The position numbers and the translations under genes are program-made. 64,000 bases of DNA from Spongisporangium articulatum. GTDB lineage: Bacteria; Actinomycetota; Actinomycetes; Actinomycetales; Kineosporiaceae. The DNA is taken from NCBI RefSeq assembly GCF_044465595.1, contig NZ_JBITLV010000010.1, positions 30,454 to 94,453 of the forward strand, written 5' to 3'. Shown one piece after another: positions 8,078 to 16,928 of this stretch. The notes beneath the pieces are model-generated. The model saw only the letters and a list, made by a program, of their open reading frames with translations, had not been told where the DNA came from and ran no database searches. Position 1 is the first letter of the stretch. Each line of letters begins with the position of its first letter.

Positions 8078-10882
8078 GTGTCCCCCGCGGGCCGGCTTCG
8101 GTTCAAGCATCGGGGGAGATCAGCCGATTCACGCAGCGTGAGGTTCGTGGGGCTGGGCCGCCGACGGCCGGCGCGTTTGGCCGTATGGCTGACCGCGCTG
8201 GTCCTCGTGCCCCTGACCGCCATCGGCCTGCAGCTCTACGTCTCCGCCGCCGGCCGCTCCGAGGCCCGGGGGCAGGCCCGCGTCGTCGAGGTGAGCACCA
8301 GCCACCTGGTCAAGGTGGTCGCGCTGGGCGCGGCCGTCGCCCGCGAGCGCATCCCGACCACGATCGTCCTGGCCAACCTCGGCAAGGTCGACAGTCGGGA
8401 GGTGGGCCAGGCGATCGGGCTGGACGTGGACCGGTTCCTCAGCGAGAGCCAGGCCGCGACCGACGCCGCGCTGGCCACCCTGCCGGACGACGCCTGGGTG
8501 GCCCCGGTCCGCGCCCGGACCGAGGCGGCCCGCGCGGCCATGAAGGGGCCCCTGACCCGGGCGCGCAGCAACATCGCGCTCGACGGGCTGTGGGAGGCCC
8601 AGAAGGTGGTCCAGACGCAGGTCCTGTCCGAGATCGACGACATGCAGCAGAGCGTGGACGCGCTGGCCGTGACCGGCTCGGCCATCTCGGCGCTGCGGCG
8701 CGACCTCGAGTCGTTGCGGCAGGCCTACGAGCTCGTCGTCGCCTTCGCCAACGAGGGGGCCTCGGTGTTCGCCCTGGGCGACGTCGCCGTGGCCACCAAG
8801 TTCCCGGCCATCGACCCGAACAGCTACGTCACCAGCCCGCGGCTCGCGTACGTGACCGCCAACGCGCTCTACCGCTCCTACTCGAACCAGCTGCGGTTGT
8901 CGTCGGCCGGGGCCATCGCCAAGAAGTTCACCGAGGTGGACAACAGCGGCGACGCCCGGCTGATCGGCGTCTTCTTCGACCGGCTCGGTAAACGCTGGGC
9001 CTCGAAGTCCTTCGACGGCGTGGCGCCCAGGAGCGACCTCGCCGGCACCAACCTGCTGACCCGGGCCTTCCTGTCCATCGGCCTGCGGCACTTCGACTCG
9101 CTGAAGGGTCTGGTGCAGGTCGCCGGGCAGCAGGTGAGCGGCGACGCCCGCGCGATCCGCACGCAGGCCGACGACGCCTACCGCCAGATCTGGTTCGTGA
9201 TGCTGGCCGCGGCGTTCGGGGCCCTGGCCGGGGTCGGCCTGCTCACCCGGGTCGTCACCCGGCCGCTGGCCCAGGTCGCCGCCCGCGCCCGCCGGATCGC
9301 CGACGGAGATCTCGAACCCGTCACCGCGACCGGCGGTCCGCGCGAGGTGCACGACGTGAGCAGCGCGTTCGACGAGATGGCCCAGAACCTGATCCTGCTT
9401 CAGCAGCAGGCCGACGCGCTGGCCGCCGGTGAAACCCGGCACGAGTCGCTGCAGAAGACCGTCCCGGGCGCGATGGGCCGGGCCGTGCAGGCGTCGGTCC
9501 AGCGGCTGTCCCAGTCGCTCGACGCGCGCCGGCAGTTGGAGGACCAGCTGCGCTACGAATCCACCCACGACGGGCTCACGGGCCTGCTGAACCGCGCGTC
9601 GGCGCTCGTCGCCCTCGAGCACGGCCTGGCCAGGGTGAACCGGACCGCGGGCGGGCTGGGCGTCATCCACGTGGACCTCGACCGGCTGGGGCTGATCAAC
9701 GACCTGGGTGGGCCCGGCGCCGGGGACGCCGTCCTGAAGCACGTGGCCACCTCGATCTCGACCACCGTGCGCACCGGGGACATCGTGGCCCGGCTCGACT
9801 CCGACGAGTTCGTCATCATCACCGAGACAGACTCGGTCGACGTGCTGATGGAGCTGGCCCGGCGCATCCTCGACCGGCTCGGCGAGCTGACGCTGACCGA
9901 GCTCGCGCCGCTGAACGCCACCCGGCTGCGCGACGCCGGCCTGCCACCGGGTGTCGGGGCCAGCGCCGGGGTGGTCGTCGCGTTCGACGGGCTGCAGGAC
10001 GCCACCGCGCTGCTACGTGACGCGGCCGACGCCATCCGTTCGGCCAAGCGCAAGGGCGGCGGGCACATCGAACTGCTGGACGACGAGCTGCGCCGCCTGG
10101 TCGAGCTGCGGCACAAGGTGCACGACGGGTTGCGCCAGGCCCTCGACGACGCCGACCTGCGGTTGCAGTACCAGCCGATCGTCGACACGGCCGGGCGGAC
10201 CGCCGGGGTCGAGGCGCTGGTCCGGTGGACCAGCCGGGAGCTGGGCGTCGTCGCCCCCGACGTGTTCGTGGAGGCGGCCGAGTCGTCCGAGCTGGTGCTG
10301 GAACTCGACCGCTGGGTGCTGGCCGAGGCGCTGCGCCAGCTCACCGCCTGGGACGCCGCGGGGCAGCTGCCGGGCATCTACATGTCGGTCAACATCTCGG
10401 GCCGCCACCTGGGCAGCAACCGGCTCGTCCCCGACGTGAAGGCGGCCCTGGCCAAGGCCGGGGTGGCCCCCGAGCGCCTGCTGATCGAGATCACCGAGAC
10501 CGTCCTGCTCTCCGACCTCTCGGACGCCGCCGCCGAACTGACCGAGCTGCGCGAGCTCGGCGTCCGGATCGCCGTCGACGACTTCGGCACCGGGTACACG
10601 TCCATCGCCCACCTGACCCACCTGCCCGTCGACATCGTGAAGATCGACCGGTCCTTCGTCGTCGGCATGGCCCAGGAGCGCGGCAAGGCGCTGCTCGGCT
10701 CGCTCGTCGAGATGGCCAAGGCCCTGAACCTGAAGACGGTGGCCGAGGGGGTCGAGACGGAGGAGGAACTCGCCGTCCTGCACGAGCTCGGCTGCGACCT
10801 GATCCAGGGCTACCTGCTGGGCCGGCCGTCCGACCCTGAGCTGCTCGGGGACCGGGTGACCCCGGCCAGTCAACCCGCTTGA
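8078..10882 (+). CDS. Membrane GGDEF-EAL protein, probable c-di-GMP phosphodiesterase
   Basis: About 934 residues: transmembrane helix near residues 30-50, a large helical extracytoplasmic sensor domain, a second helix (WFVMLAAAFGALAGVGLL), HAMP, a GGDEF domain and a C-terminal EAL domain. The cyclase signature is DSDEF (Asp about 574) instead of GGDEF, so cyclase activity is doubtful, yet the upstream inhibitory-site motif RxxD (RTGD) is intact. The EAL domain keeps EALVRW (Glu about 712) and DDFGTGYTS, as in active c-di-GMP phosphodiesterases. The start is chosen as GTG 8078 behind AAGGAA; GTG 8138 is an alternative. A separate cyclase follows 38 bp downstream. Confidence 0.88.
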   Translation: MSPAGRLRFKHRGRSADSRSVRFVGLGRRRPARLAVWLTALVLVPLTAIGLQLYVSAAGRSEARGQARVVEVSTSHLVKVVALGAAVARERIPTTIVLANLGKVDSREVGQAIGLDVDRFLSESQAATDAALATLPDDAWVAPVRARTEAARAAMKGPLTRARSNIALDGLWEAQKVVQTQVLSEIDDMQQSVDALAVTGSAISALRRDLESLRQAYELVVAFANEGASVFALGDVAVATKFPAIDPNSYVTSPRLAYVTANALYRSYSNQLRLSSAGAIAKKFTEVDNSGDARLIGVFFDRLGKRWASKSFDGVAPRSDLAGTNLLTRAFLSIGLRHFDSLKGLVQVAGQQVSGDARAIRTQADDAYRQIWFVMLAAAFGALAGVGLLTRVVTRPLAQVAARARRIADGDLEPVTATGGPREVHDVSSAFDEMAQNLILLQQQADALAAGETRHESLQKTVPGAMGRAVQASVQRLSQSLDARRQLEDQLRYESTHDGLTGLLNRASALVALEHGLARVNRTAGGLGVIHVDLDRLGLINDLGGPGAGDAVLKHVATSISTTVRTGDIVARLDSDEFVIITETDSVDVLMELARRILDRLGELTLTELAPLNATRLRDAGLPPGVGASAGVVVAFDGLQDATALLRDAADAIRSAKRKGGGHIELLDDELRRLVELRHKVHDGLRQALDDADLRLQYQPIVDTAGRTAGVEALVRWTSRELGVVAPDVFVEAAESSELVLELDRWVLAEALRQLTAWDAAGQLPGIYMSVNISGRHLGSNRLVPDVKAALAKAGVAPERLLIEITETVLLSDLSDAAAELTELRELGVRIAVDDFGTGYTSIAHLTHLPVDIVKIDRSFVVGMAQERGKALLGSLVEMAKALNLKTVAEGVETEEELAVLHELGCDLIQGYLLGRPSDPELLGDRVTPASQPA

Positions 10883-10920
10883 GCGCTTGACTCCGGCGCT
10901 TCGGCGGCCGATCAAGAAAT

Positions 10921-12432
10921 GTGAACTCGCTGCGCCGGCGCCTGAGCGCCATGCCGGTCCTGAACCGGATCCGGTTGATCACCGTGGTCTTCGGTGTGCT
11001 GGCGACCGTCGCGCTGACCGGCCAGCTCGACACGTCCCGGCCGGGCCCGGAAGTGGGCGTCGCGCTCGCGGCCATGGCGACCATCGCGCTGACGATGGTC
11101 CTCACCTACGCCCGCGGCCAGGTCCTGGTCGTCGACCCGCTGCTGCCGCTGCTGGTGGTCGTGTTCGGGGCCGCCGTCCAGGACCCGCGGGCCACCACCG
11201 GGGTGTGCGTCGGCATCGTCGTGGCCCAGTCGTTCTACGGCTCCACCCGGCGGGCCGCCGTCCGGGCGGGCCTCCTCGTGCCCGTGCTGCCGCTGGCCGT
11301 GCGGTTCAACCCGAATGCGGATTTCGGTGCGCTCGACCCGAGCGTGCTGTCGCTGATCCCGATCTTCATGATCTTCACGCTGCTGATCCGGGTGCTCAAG
11401 GGGTCGCTCGAGTCGCAGGTCGAGACCAGCGCCCGGGAGGCGCTGCTGGCCGCGACCAGCCGGCGCCTGCTGGGCTGCACGGACCTGGACGAGGTGCGCT
11501 CGATCGTCACCAGGGCCGGAGGTGAGCTGGTAACCCGGACGCCCGGGTTGGTGGTGCTGACCGTCGTCCGTCACGGGGTCCGGGCGCGCGTGCTGCGGGC
11601 CTACGGCGTCGCCGAGGACCTGGTCGGCCTGTCCGTGCCGATCGAGGCCGCCGCGCGCGGCGCGGGGGAGTCGTTGGACGGGCTGGTCGGTGGGCGCCGG
11701 CACTGGCGCGTCATCGAACTCGACCACGACGTGCTGGGGGCGGTCCACGGCGACACCTGCGAGGACGGCGACCTGCTGCTGCTCGGCCTGGACCGCCGGA
11801 TCCCCGAGTCGGTGATCGATGCGTTCAGCTCCCTCTCCGCGCAGATGTCGATGGCCGAGACCGCCTGCCGGGCCCACGCCGAGCTCGAGCACCGGGCCCA
11901 CCACGACGAGCTGACGGCCATGCCGAACCGGGCGGTGGTGTTTCACCGGCTCGCCGTGTCGCTCGAGGAGGCCGCGGCGCGCGGTGTCACCGCGGCCGTG
12001 ATGGTCATCGACCTCGACGACTTCAAGACGGTCAACGACACCTACGGGCACGGCGGGGGCGACGCCCTGCTGGTCGAGATCGCCCGCCGGATGGTCGAAG
12101 TCGTCGGGAAGGACGGGATGGCGGCCCGTTTCGGCGGTGACGAGTTCGCGGTCCTGATGCCGAGCACCGACCGGTCGGCGGCCACCCGGCTCGCGCACGC
12201 GCTGCGGGCCCGGCTGCTCGAGCCGGTGGCGATGGGCAACGCGGCGGTCACGGTCGGCTGCAGCATCGGCCTGGCCCTGAGCGACGGTGAGCGCACCGCG
12301 ACCGACCTGGTGCGGTGCGCGGACATCGCGATGTACGCGGCCAAGGCGGGTGGGAAGAACCGGGTCGAGGACTTCTCCGAGGAACGCCACGGCGCGATCG
12401 CCGAGCAACGCATCGCCCAGCCGACGGCCTGA
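10921..12432 (+). CDS. Membrane diguanylate cyclase (GGDEF)
   Basis: This 503-residue protein has an N-terminal membrane module of about four to five helices (residues about 15-160). A GAF-like soluble sensor region follows (about 185-315), then a C-terminal GGDEF domain (about 330-490). The domain carries HHDELTAMPNR, DLDDFKTVND and an intact RFGGDEFAVL catalytic loop, so it should make c-di-GMP from two GTP. The product-inhibition RxxD motif is absent at the usual place five residues before GGDEF, so feedback inhibition is likely missing. It sits just after the GGDEF-EAL gene, so synthesis and breakdown of c-di-GMP are encoded side by side. The ribosome site at GTG 10921 is weak. Confidence 0.9.
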   Translation: MNSLRRRLSAMPVLNRIRLITVVFGVLATVALTGQLDTSRPGPEVGVALAAMATIALTMVLTYARGQVLVVDPLLPLLVVVFGAAVQDPRATTGVCVGIVVAQSFYGSTRRAAVRAGLLVPVLPLAVRFNPNADFGALDPSVLSLIPIFMIFTLLIRVLKGSLESQVETSAREALLAATSRRLLGCTDLDEVRSIVTRAGGELVTRTPGLVVLTVVRHGVRARVLRAYGVAEDLVGLSVPIEAAARGAGESLDGLVGGRRHWRVIELDHDVLGAVHGDTCEDGDLLLLGLDRRIPESVIDAFSSLSAQMSMAETACRAHAELEHRAHHDELTAMPNRAVVFHRLAVSLEEAAARGVTAAVMVIDLDDFKTVNDTYGHGGGDALLVEIARRMVEVVGKDGMAARFGGDEFAVLMPSTDRSAATRLAHALRARLLEPVAMGNAAVTVGCSIGLALSDGERTATDLVRCADIAMYAAKAGGKNRVEDFSEERHGAIAEQRIAQPTA

Positions 12433-12451
12433 GCCTTTGTAGGCTCGGGGT

Positions 12452-13759
12452 GTGACTCCTGCCCGTACTCCCGGTTGGTCCGGCCTGCGCGGGTTGCGGG
12501 TCGGGGTGTGGGGAGTCGGTGTCGAGGGCCGTTCCACCCTGCGACGGCTCGCCGCCGAGGGCGTCGAGGTGGCCGCGGTCGTCGACCGGGAGGGCGGTCG
12601 GCTGGACGACGACCGCCCGGTTCTCGGGTTCGGCGCCGGTGGGTTCGAGGCCCTGGTGGCGTGCGACGTGGTGGTCCGCAGCCCGGGGATCAGCCCGTAC
12701 GGTGCCGAGTCGCTTTCCGTTGCGAGCGCGGGGGTTTCGGTGCTCGGTGGGCTGGGATTGTGGCTGGAGTCGGCGCCGCGGTCGCGGGTCGCCTGCGTGA
12801 CCGGGACCAAGGGGAAGAGCACGACGACGGCCGTCGCCGGGGCGTTGGCTCGGGGGCTCGGGGCCGGCGTCTTCGTGGGCGGCAACCTCGGGACGCCGCC
12901 CTGGGACCCGTCGCAGACGCCGGCCGACTGGTACATCGTCGAGGTGTCGAGCTACCAGGCGTACAGCGTGACGGCCGGTCCGCGGGTCGTGGCCGTGACG
13001 TCACTGGCCCAGGACCACCTGACCTGGCACCACGGGTACGACAACTACGTGCGCGACAAGCTCTCGCTGTGCACCCGGCCCGGGGTCGAGACCGTCGTGG
13101 TGCCCGCGGCCGACGCCGAACTGACGCGCCACCGGTCGTTGCTCGGTCCGTCCGTGGATCTCGTGGGGGATGCCCACCCGGCGTGGGTCGACGTGTTGCC
13201 CCTGCTCGGGCACCACAACCGGCGCAACGCCCTGGTCGCCGCCCGCGTCCTGCAGCGGCTCGGGGTGCCGGGGGCGGACGACCCCGCCCTGCTGGAGAAG
13301 GCCGCGACGTCGTACGAGCCGTTGCCCAGCCGGCTCACCCCGGTCGGCACCGTCGGCGGCGTCGACTTCGTCGACGACAGCCTCAGCACCAACGCGTTGG
13401 CCGCCCTCGCCGCCGTGTCCGCGTTCCCCGGTCGTCGACTCGCGCTGCTGGCCGGTGGGGACGACCGCGGCATCGACTACGGGCCGTTGGCCGACGGGCT
13501 GGCGGCCCGCGGGGGAGCGCTGCGGGTGTTCACGGTGCCCGACAGCGGGCCCCGGATCGCGGCCGAGTTGCGTTCGCGTGCAGCGGAAGTCGACGTGGTC
13601 GAATGTCCGGACCTGGTGACGGCCGTCGGTCTGGCACACGCCTGGGCGGTGCCGGACGGCGTCGTCCTGCTCTCACCGGCCGCCCCGAGCTTCGGCGTCT
13701 TCCGCGACTACCGCGAACGCGCCGAGGTCTTCACCCGCGCCGTCCGCGAGCTGACGTGA
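12452..13759 (+). CDS. murD: UDP-N-acetylmuramoyl-L-alanine:D-glutamate ligase (MurD-like)
   Basis: A 435-residue Mur ligase with an N-terminal Rossmann-like nucleotide domain (VGVWGVGVEGRS), a central ATPase domain with P-loop VTGTKGKSTTT (about residues 115-126) and C-terminal domain motifs GHHNRRNALVA and LLAGGDDRGIDY. MurD adds D-glutamate to UDP-MurNAc-L-Ala in cytoplasmic peptidoglycan precursor synthesis. It lies outside any dcw cluster, so it may be a second copy or a specialised MurD-type ligase; the substrate is inferred from family resemblance. A TAGGCT element ends 6 nt before the GTG start (12440-12445), suggesting a leaderless message. Downstream is the GT2/GH113 pair, so an envelope theme is plausible. 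Confidence 0.85.
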   Translation: MTPARTPGWSGLRGLRVGVWGVGVEGRSTLRRLAAEGVEVAAVVDREGGRLDDDRPVLGFGAGGFEALVACDVVVRSPGISPYGAESLSVASAGVSVLGGLGLWLESAPRSRVACVTGTKGKSTTTAVAGALARGLGAGVFVGGNLGTPPWDPSQTPADWYIVEVSSYQAYSVTAGPRVVAVTSLAQDHLTWHHGYDNYVRDKLSLCTRPGVETVVVPAADAELTRHRSLLGPSVDLVGDAHPAWVDVLPLLGHHNRRNALVAARVLQRLGVPGADDPALLEKAATSYEPLPSRLTPVGTVGGVDFVDDSLSTNALAALAAVSAFPGRRLALLAGGDDRGIDYGPLADGLAARGGALRVFTVPDSGPRIAAELRSRAAEVDVVECPDLVTAVGLAHAWAVPDGVVLLSPAAPSFGVFRDYRERAEVFTRAVRELT

Positions 13760-13890
13760 CGGCGCTCGCCCGCGAACCGCTGGCATCCCGTCGGCACCTC
13801 TGGTCATAATCGGAGCAGATTTCACACCGTCCACGCGGTTCGCGTGGGTTCGTGGTGTTCTGTGACGGGTGAGCTGGGGGAGACCGGGGG

Positions 13891-15414
13891 ATGACGGAGC
13901 TCGCCGACGCACGGGCCGAGCCGCCGTCTTCGGCCCCGGGCGAGGCGGGGCCGGCCCGCTGGTCCGACCGCTGGCCACCTCCGCCCCTGGTCGGGGTGTC
14001 GTCGGGGCGGGCCGTGCGGATCAACCAGGAGTACGCGCGTTGGCGGCCGCACCTGAGCCCGTTCTTCGTGGCCTTCGCGATCCTGCTCGTCTGGTACATC
14101 GGCTCGTACCACGTCAACCGCACGCCGCTGGGCTGGGCGGTCACGATCGTGTGGTGCTTCCCGATCGTCGGCGTGCTGGTCGGGTTGCAGGGCGTGGCCA
14201 TGCTCAAGTGGCGCTGGCGCCGGCAGCAGCACAGCCCGCCGCCCCTGCTGGTGACGCAGGAGTCGTTGATCGTGGTGGTGCCGAGCATCGCGCGTGACGA
14301 CACCTACCCGGCCCTGCAGCGGTCGTTGCTGAGCTTCGTGAAGCACCTGCCCGCGCACTTCATGCACCTGCGGGTCGACGTCGTGGTCGAGGAGGGCTGC
14401 GAAGCGGGCGGCAAGATCCGGCGGCTCGCGCGGCGCCACAAGCAGCTGCGGGTGCTGACCGTCCCGGCGTCCTACGCCACCCCCGCCGGGACCCGGTTCA
14501 AGTCCCGGGCGAACCACTACGCGCACGAACTGCGCATCACCGAAGGCGAGGCGCGCGAGGACATCTGGGTCCTGCACATGGACGACGACACCGGGGTCGG
14601 GCCCGACACGGCGCAGGCGCTGGCCGAGTTCGTGCACCGCCAGCGGCGGGCCGGCGCCGACGCCAAGCACCTGGCCCAGGGCATCCTCAGCTACCCGCGC
14701 GAGAACGCGGCCAACTACTTCACGTGGCTGGCCGACGCCGTCCGCCCGGCCGACGACTTCGCCCGGTTCCGCGCCCTGACCGGGACAGGCACTCCGGTGG
14801 CCGGGGTGCACGGCGAGCTGCTGGTCATCCGCGCGTCGGTGGAGGCGACGATCGGCTGGGACTTCGGCCCGTCGTCGATCGTGGAGGACTCGCAGTTCGC
14901 GCTGAACTTCTGCTACCGGTACCCGGGTCGCAGCGACTGGTTCAACGGCCGCTGCTACGGCGCCTCCCCGGCGACCGTGCGCGACTTCGTCCGGCAGCGC
15001 GAGCGGTGGGCCTGGGGTCTGGTCGGGCTCGCGTTCAACCGGTCGATCCCGTTCCGGTACCGCGCCTTCCTCGGCCTGTCGGTGTTCACCTGGATCCTCG
15101 GCCCGCTGCAGCATCTGGGCGTCGTCCTGCTGATCGCCTGGGCCACCGGGTCGATGAACACCTCGCCCGTGACCCAGTCGGCGGTGCTGCTGTGGAGCAT
15201 CAACTTCGGGTACATCATCTGGACCTACTGGGAGGGGTTGCGGCTCAACGCCCTGTCGTCGCGGGAGCGCAAGCGGCGCTGGTACGAGCCGATCCTCGTG
15301 ATCGTGCTGATCCCCGTGTTCTCCCTGCTCGAGGGGGCCGGCGGGCTGCGCGGCTTCCTGAAGTTCTTGCGCCGCAAGGAGAACAGCTTCACCGTCATCG
15401 CGAAGCCGGTCTGA
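13891..15414 (+). CDS. Egghead-like family 2 membrane glycosyltransferase
   Basis: 507 residues. Two N-terminal membrane helices (about 58-105) precede a cytoplasmic GT2 catalytic domain (about 125-370) with donor-binding MDDDT, acceptor EDSQF and product-stabilising QRERW motifs. Further helices follow (about 395-440 and 470-490). The arrangement resembles the egghead/beta-mannosyltransferase branch of GT2, processive-type enzymes at the cytoplasmic membrane; sugar specificity is inferred only. ATG 13891 has GGGGGA immediately upstream, and a CATAAT -10-like element lies at about 13805-13810. The next gene, a GH113-like beta-mannanase, begins 4 bp after the stop, which strengthens a mannan-type polysaccharide role. 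Confidence 0.8.
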   Translation: MTELADARAEPPSSAPGEAGPARWSDRWPPPPLVGVSSGRAVRINQEYARWRPHLSPFFVAFAILLVWYIGSYHVNRTPLGWAVTIVWCFPIVGVLVGLQGVAMLKWRWRRQQHSPPPLLVTQESLIVVVPSIARDDTYPALQRSLLSFVKHLPAHFMHLRVDVVVEEGCEAGGKIRRLARRHKQLRVLTVPASYATPAGTRFKSRANHYAHELRITEGEAREDIWVLHMDDDTGVGPDTAQALAEFVHRQRRAGADAKHLAQGILSYPRENAANYFTWLADAVRPADDFARFRALTGTGTPVAGVHGELLVIRASVEATIGWDFGPSSIVEDSQFALNFCYRYPGRSDWFNGRCYGASPATVRDFVRQRERWAWGLVGLAFNRSIPFRYRAFLGLSVFTWILGPLQHLGVVLLIAWATGSMNTSPVTQSAVLLWSINFGYIIWTYWEGLRLNALSSRERKRRWYEPILVIVLIPVFSLLEGAGGLRGFLKFLRRKENSFTVIAKPV

Positions 15415-15418
15415 GCGC

Positions 15419-16600
15419 ATGCTGGGTCGGTTGATGCTGCTGCCCGCGGCCGTGGTCTCGGTCGTGGTGGCCGTCCCGTTCGTCTGGGGCGACCACCCGG
15501 TCACCCTCTCCGCGGTGACCGGCCCGGCGAAGGACGTGGCGAGCAGCCTCGGCGTCCGGATCGGGACCGACCACCCCGACCTCGCGGGCGTCGTCAAGGT
15601 TCAGCCGAAGCCGACCCCGCCGCCCGGCCCGCGGGTCGAGAACCCCTGGCGGCCGGGCGATGTGCAGCGTGGCATCCAGGTCTACTGGAAGGACGACGGG
15701 GCCTCGGCTGCCGTCGTGGCGAAGCGGGCCCGGACCACGGTCGACTACGTCGTCGGGTTGCACGCCAACGCGCTGTCGGTCTCGTTCCCGTTCTACACGA
15801 AGAACCGCTGGTCCAGCCGGGTCGGTCCGCGCACGGGAACCCCGTCGGCGCAGCGGATGCAGATCCTGGTCGAGGAGGCCCGCAAGGCCGGCCTGCGGGT
15901 CACGTTGCGCCCGATCCTGGACGAGAAGTCGCTCGACCCACCGGTCGGCTGGCGCGGGAACATCAAGCCGAAATCCCCGTCGGACTGGTTCAACAGCTAC
16001 CTGGCGATGCTGTGGCCGTACCTGGGCCTGGCCGAGCGCGAAGGGGTCGCGACGGTGTCGTTCGGTACGGAGCTGAACAGCATGGAGAGGTCCGGGTACT
16101 GGAAGTGGCTGGTCAAGAGCGCCCGGAAGCGGTTCTCGGGCGAGCTGGCCTACGACGCGAACTGGGACTCGTACGCATTGAGGCTGAAGCCGCCCAAGGC
16201 CGACGTGCACGGCGTCGACGCCTACTTCCCGGCCTACGTCGACGCCGACGCCGACGTCAAGGACCTGGTGACGTCCTGGAACCGGTGGCTGGACAAGCAC
16301 TCGAAGGGGAAGCTGCCCGACATCCTGTTCAGCGAGGTCGGCATCGGCACCTGGTCGGGCGCCTACACCAAGCCGAGCAGCTTCTCGCCGCACGGCAGCT
16401 ACGACCCGACGATCCAGCCGACCTGGTACGAGGCGGTGTGCCGGGTCACAAAGGACCGCCGGGTCGGCGGGATCTACTTCTGGAAGGTCGATTTCGGCGA
16501 CGGCGCGCACACGAAGATCCCGACGGAGCGGGGCCATCTCGACTTCACCGGGTATCCGGCCAGCGAAGGGGCCATCCGGGCCTGCTTCGACAGCCTGTAG
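15419..16600 (+). CDS. Secreted or anchored GH113-like glycoside hydrolase
   Basis: 393 residues with an N-terminal hydrophobic signal/anchor (about 1-24), a Pro-rich linker (about 60-75) and a TIM-barrel domain starting RGIQVYWKDDG. Two retaining-type catalytic glutamates fit GH113 endo-beta-mannanases: acid/base in GTELNS (Glu 218) and nucleophile in FSEVGIGT (Glu 306). The enzyme would act outside the membrane on a beta-mannan-like chain. It begins 4 bp after the GT2 gene stop, so the two are co-translated; a synthase paired with its own hydrolase is a common arrangement for exported polysaccharides. Family assignment is by motif memory, and related TIM-barrel families are not excluded. 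Confidence 0.75.
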   Translation: MLGRLMLLPAAVVSVVVAVPFVWGDHPVTLSAVTGPAKDVASSLGVRIGTDHPDLAGVVKVQPKPTPPPGPRVENPWRPGDVQRGIQVYWKDDGASAAVVAKRARTTVDYVVGLHANALSVSFPFYTKNRWSSRVGPRTGTPSAQRMQILVEEARKAGLRVTLRPILDEKSLDPPVGWRGNIKPKSPSDWFNSYLAMLWPYLGLAEREGVATVSFGTELNSMERSGYWKWLVKSARKRFSGELAYDANWDSYALRLKPPKADVHGVDAYFPAYVDADADVKDLVTSWNRWLDKHSKGKLPDILFSEVGIGTWSGAYTKPSSFSPHGSYDPTIQPTWYEAVCRVTKDRRVGGIYFWKVDFGDGAHTKIPTERGHLDFTGYPASEGAIRACFDSL

Positions 16601-16625
16601 TTTCGACCGATCGAGTGGGGGACAC

Positions 16626-16928
16626 ATGGATTTCGAGGTGGTCGTCGAGGAGCTGCGGGCGTGCGACCGTGCGGCCACCTCGGCCGCCGCTCAGGCCAGG
16701 CGGCTCAGCCCGGACGACGCGCTGGTGGGGGCCGTCGTCGGCATCCCGGGGGCCGACGCGGCGCTGCTGATGCACCAGGTCGGTGACCGGTGGCGGCAGC
16801 AGTTCGCGGTCTGGTCGGCCCGGATGGAGGGCTATGGCGAGAAGCTCGACGTCTCGGCGCGCAGCTACCAGCGCGGTGACGACGTGAGCGGCACGGCGTT
16901 CGCGGATCTCGGTGGGGACGTGCCGTGA
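16626..16928 (+). CDS. Small helical EspC/WXG100-like protein, putative ESX partner
   Basis: 100 residues, starting at ATG 16626 after GTGGGGGA. The product is largely alpha-helical with a central loop and a Trp/Arg-rich segment (GDRWRQQFAVWSARMEGYG). It has no signal peptide or membrane helix. Size and position directly before a large hydrolase resemble EspC/WXG100-like partner proteins that pair with ESX substrates. It overlaps the next gene by 4 bp, so the two are translationally coupled and probably bind each other. A canonical WxG turn is not present, so the family assignment is inferred from architecture and context. Confidence 0.6.
   Translation: MDFEVVVEELRACDRAATSAAAQARRLSPDDALVGAVVGIPGADAALLMHQVGDRWRQQFAVWSARMEGYGEKLDVSARSYQRGDDVSGTAFADLGGDVP

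Noticed and set aside
10912..12936. A 674-codon - strand frame opposite the diguanylate cyclase and the murD-like gene
   Set aside because: No recognisable domains and biased Arg/Pro/Gly composition; the + strand frame has GGDEF.
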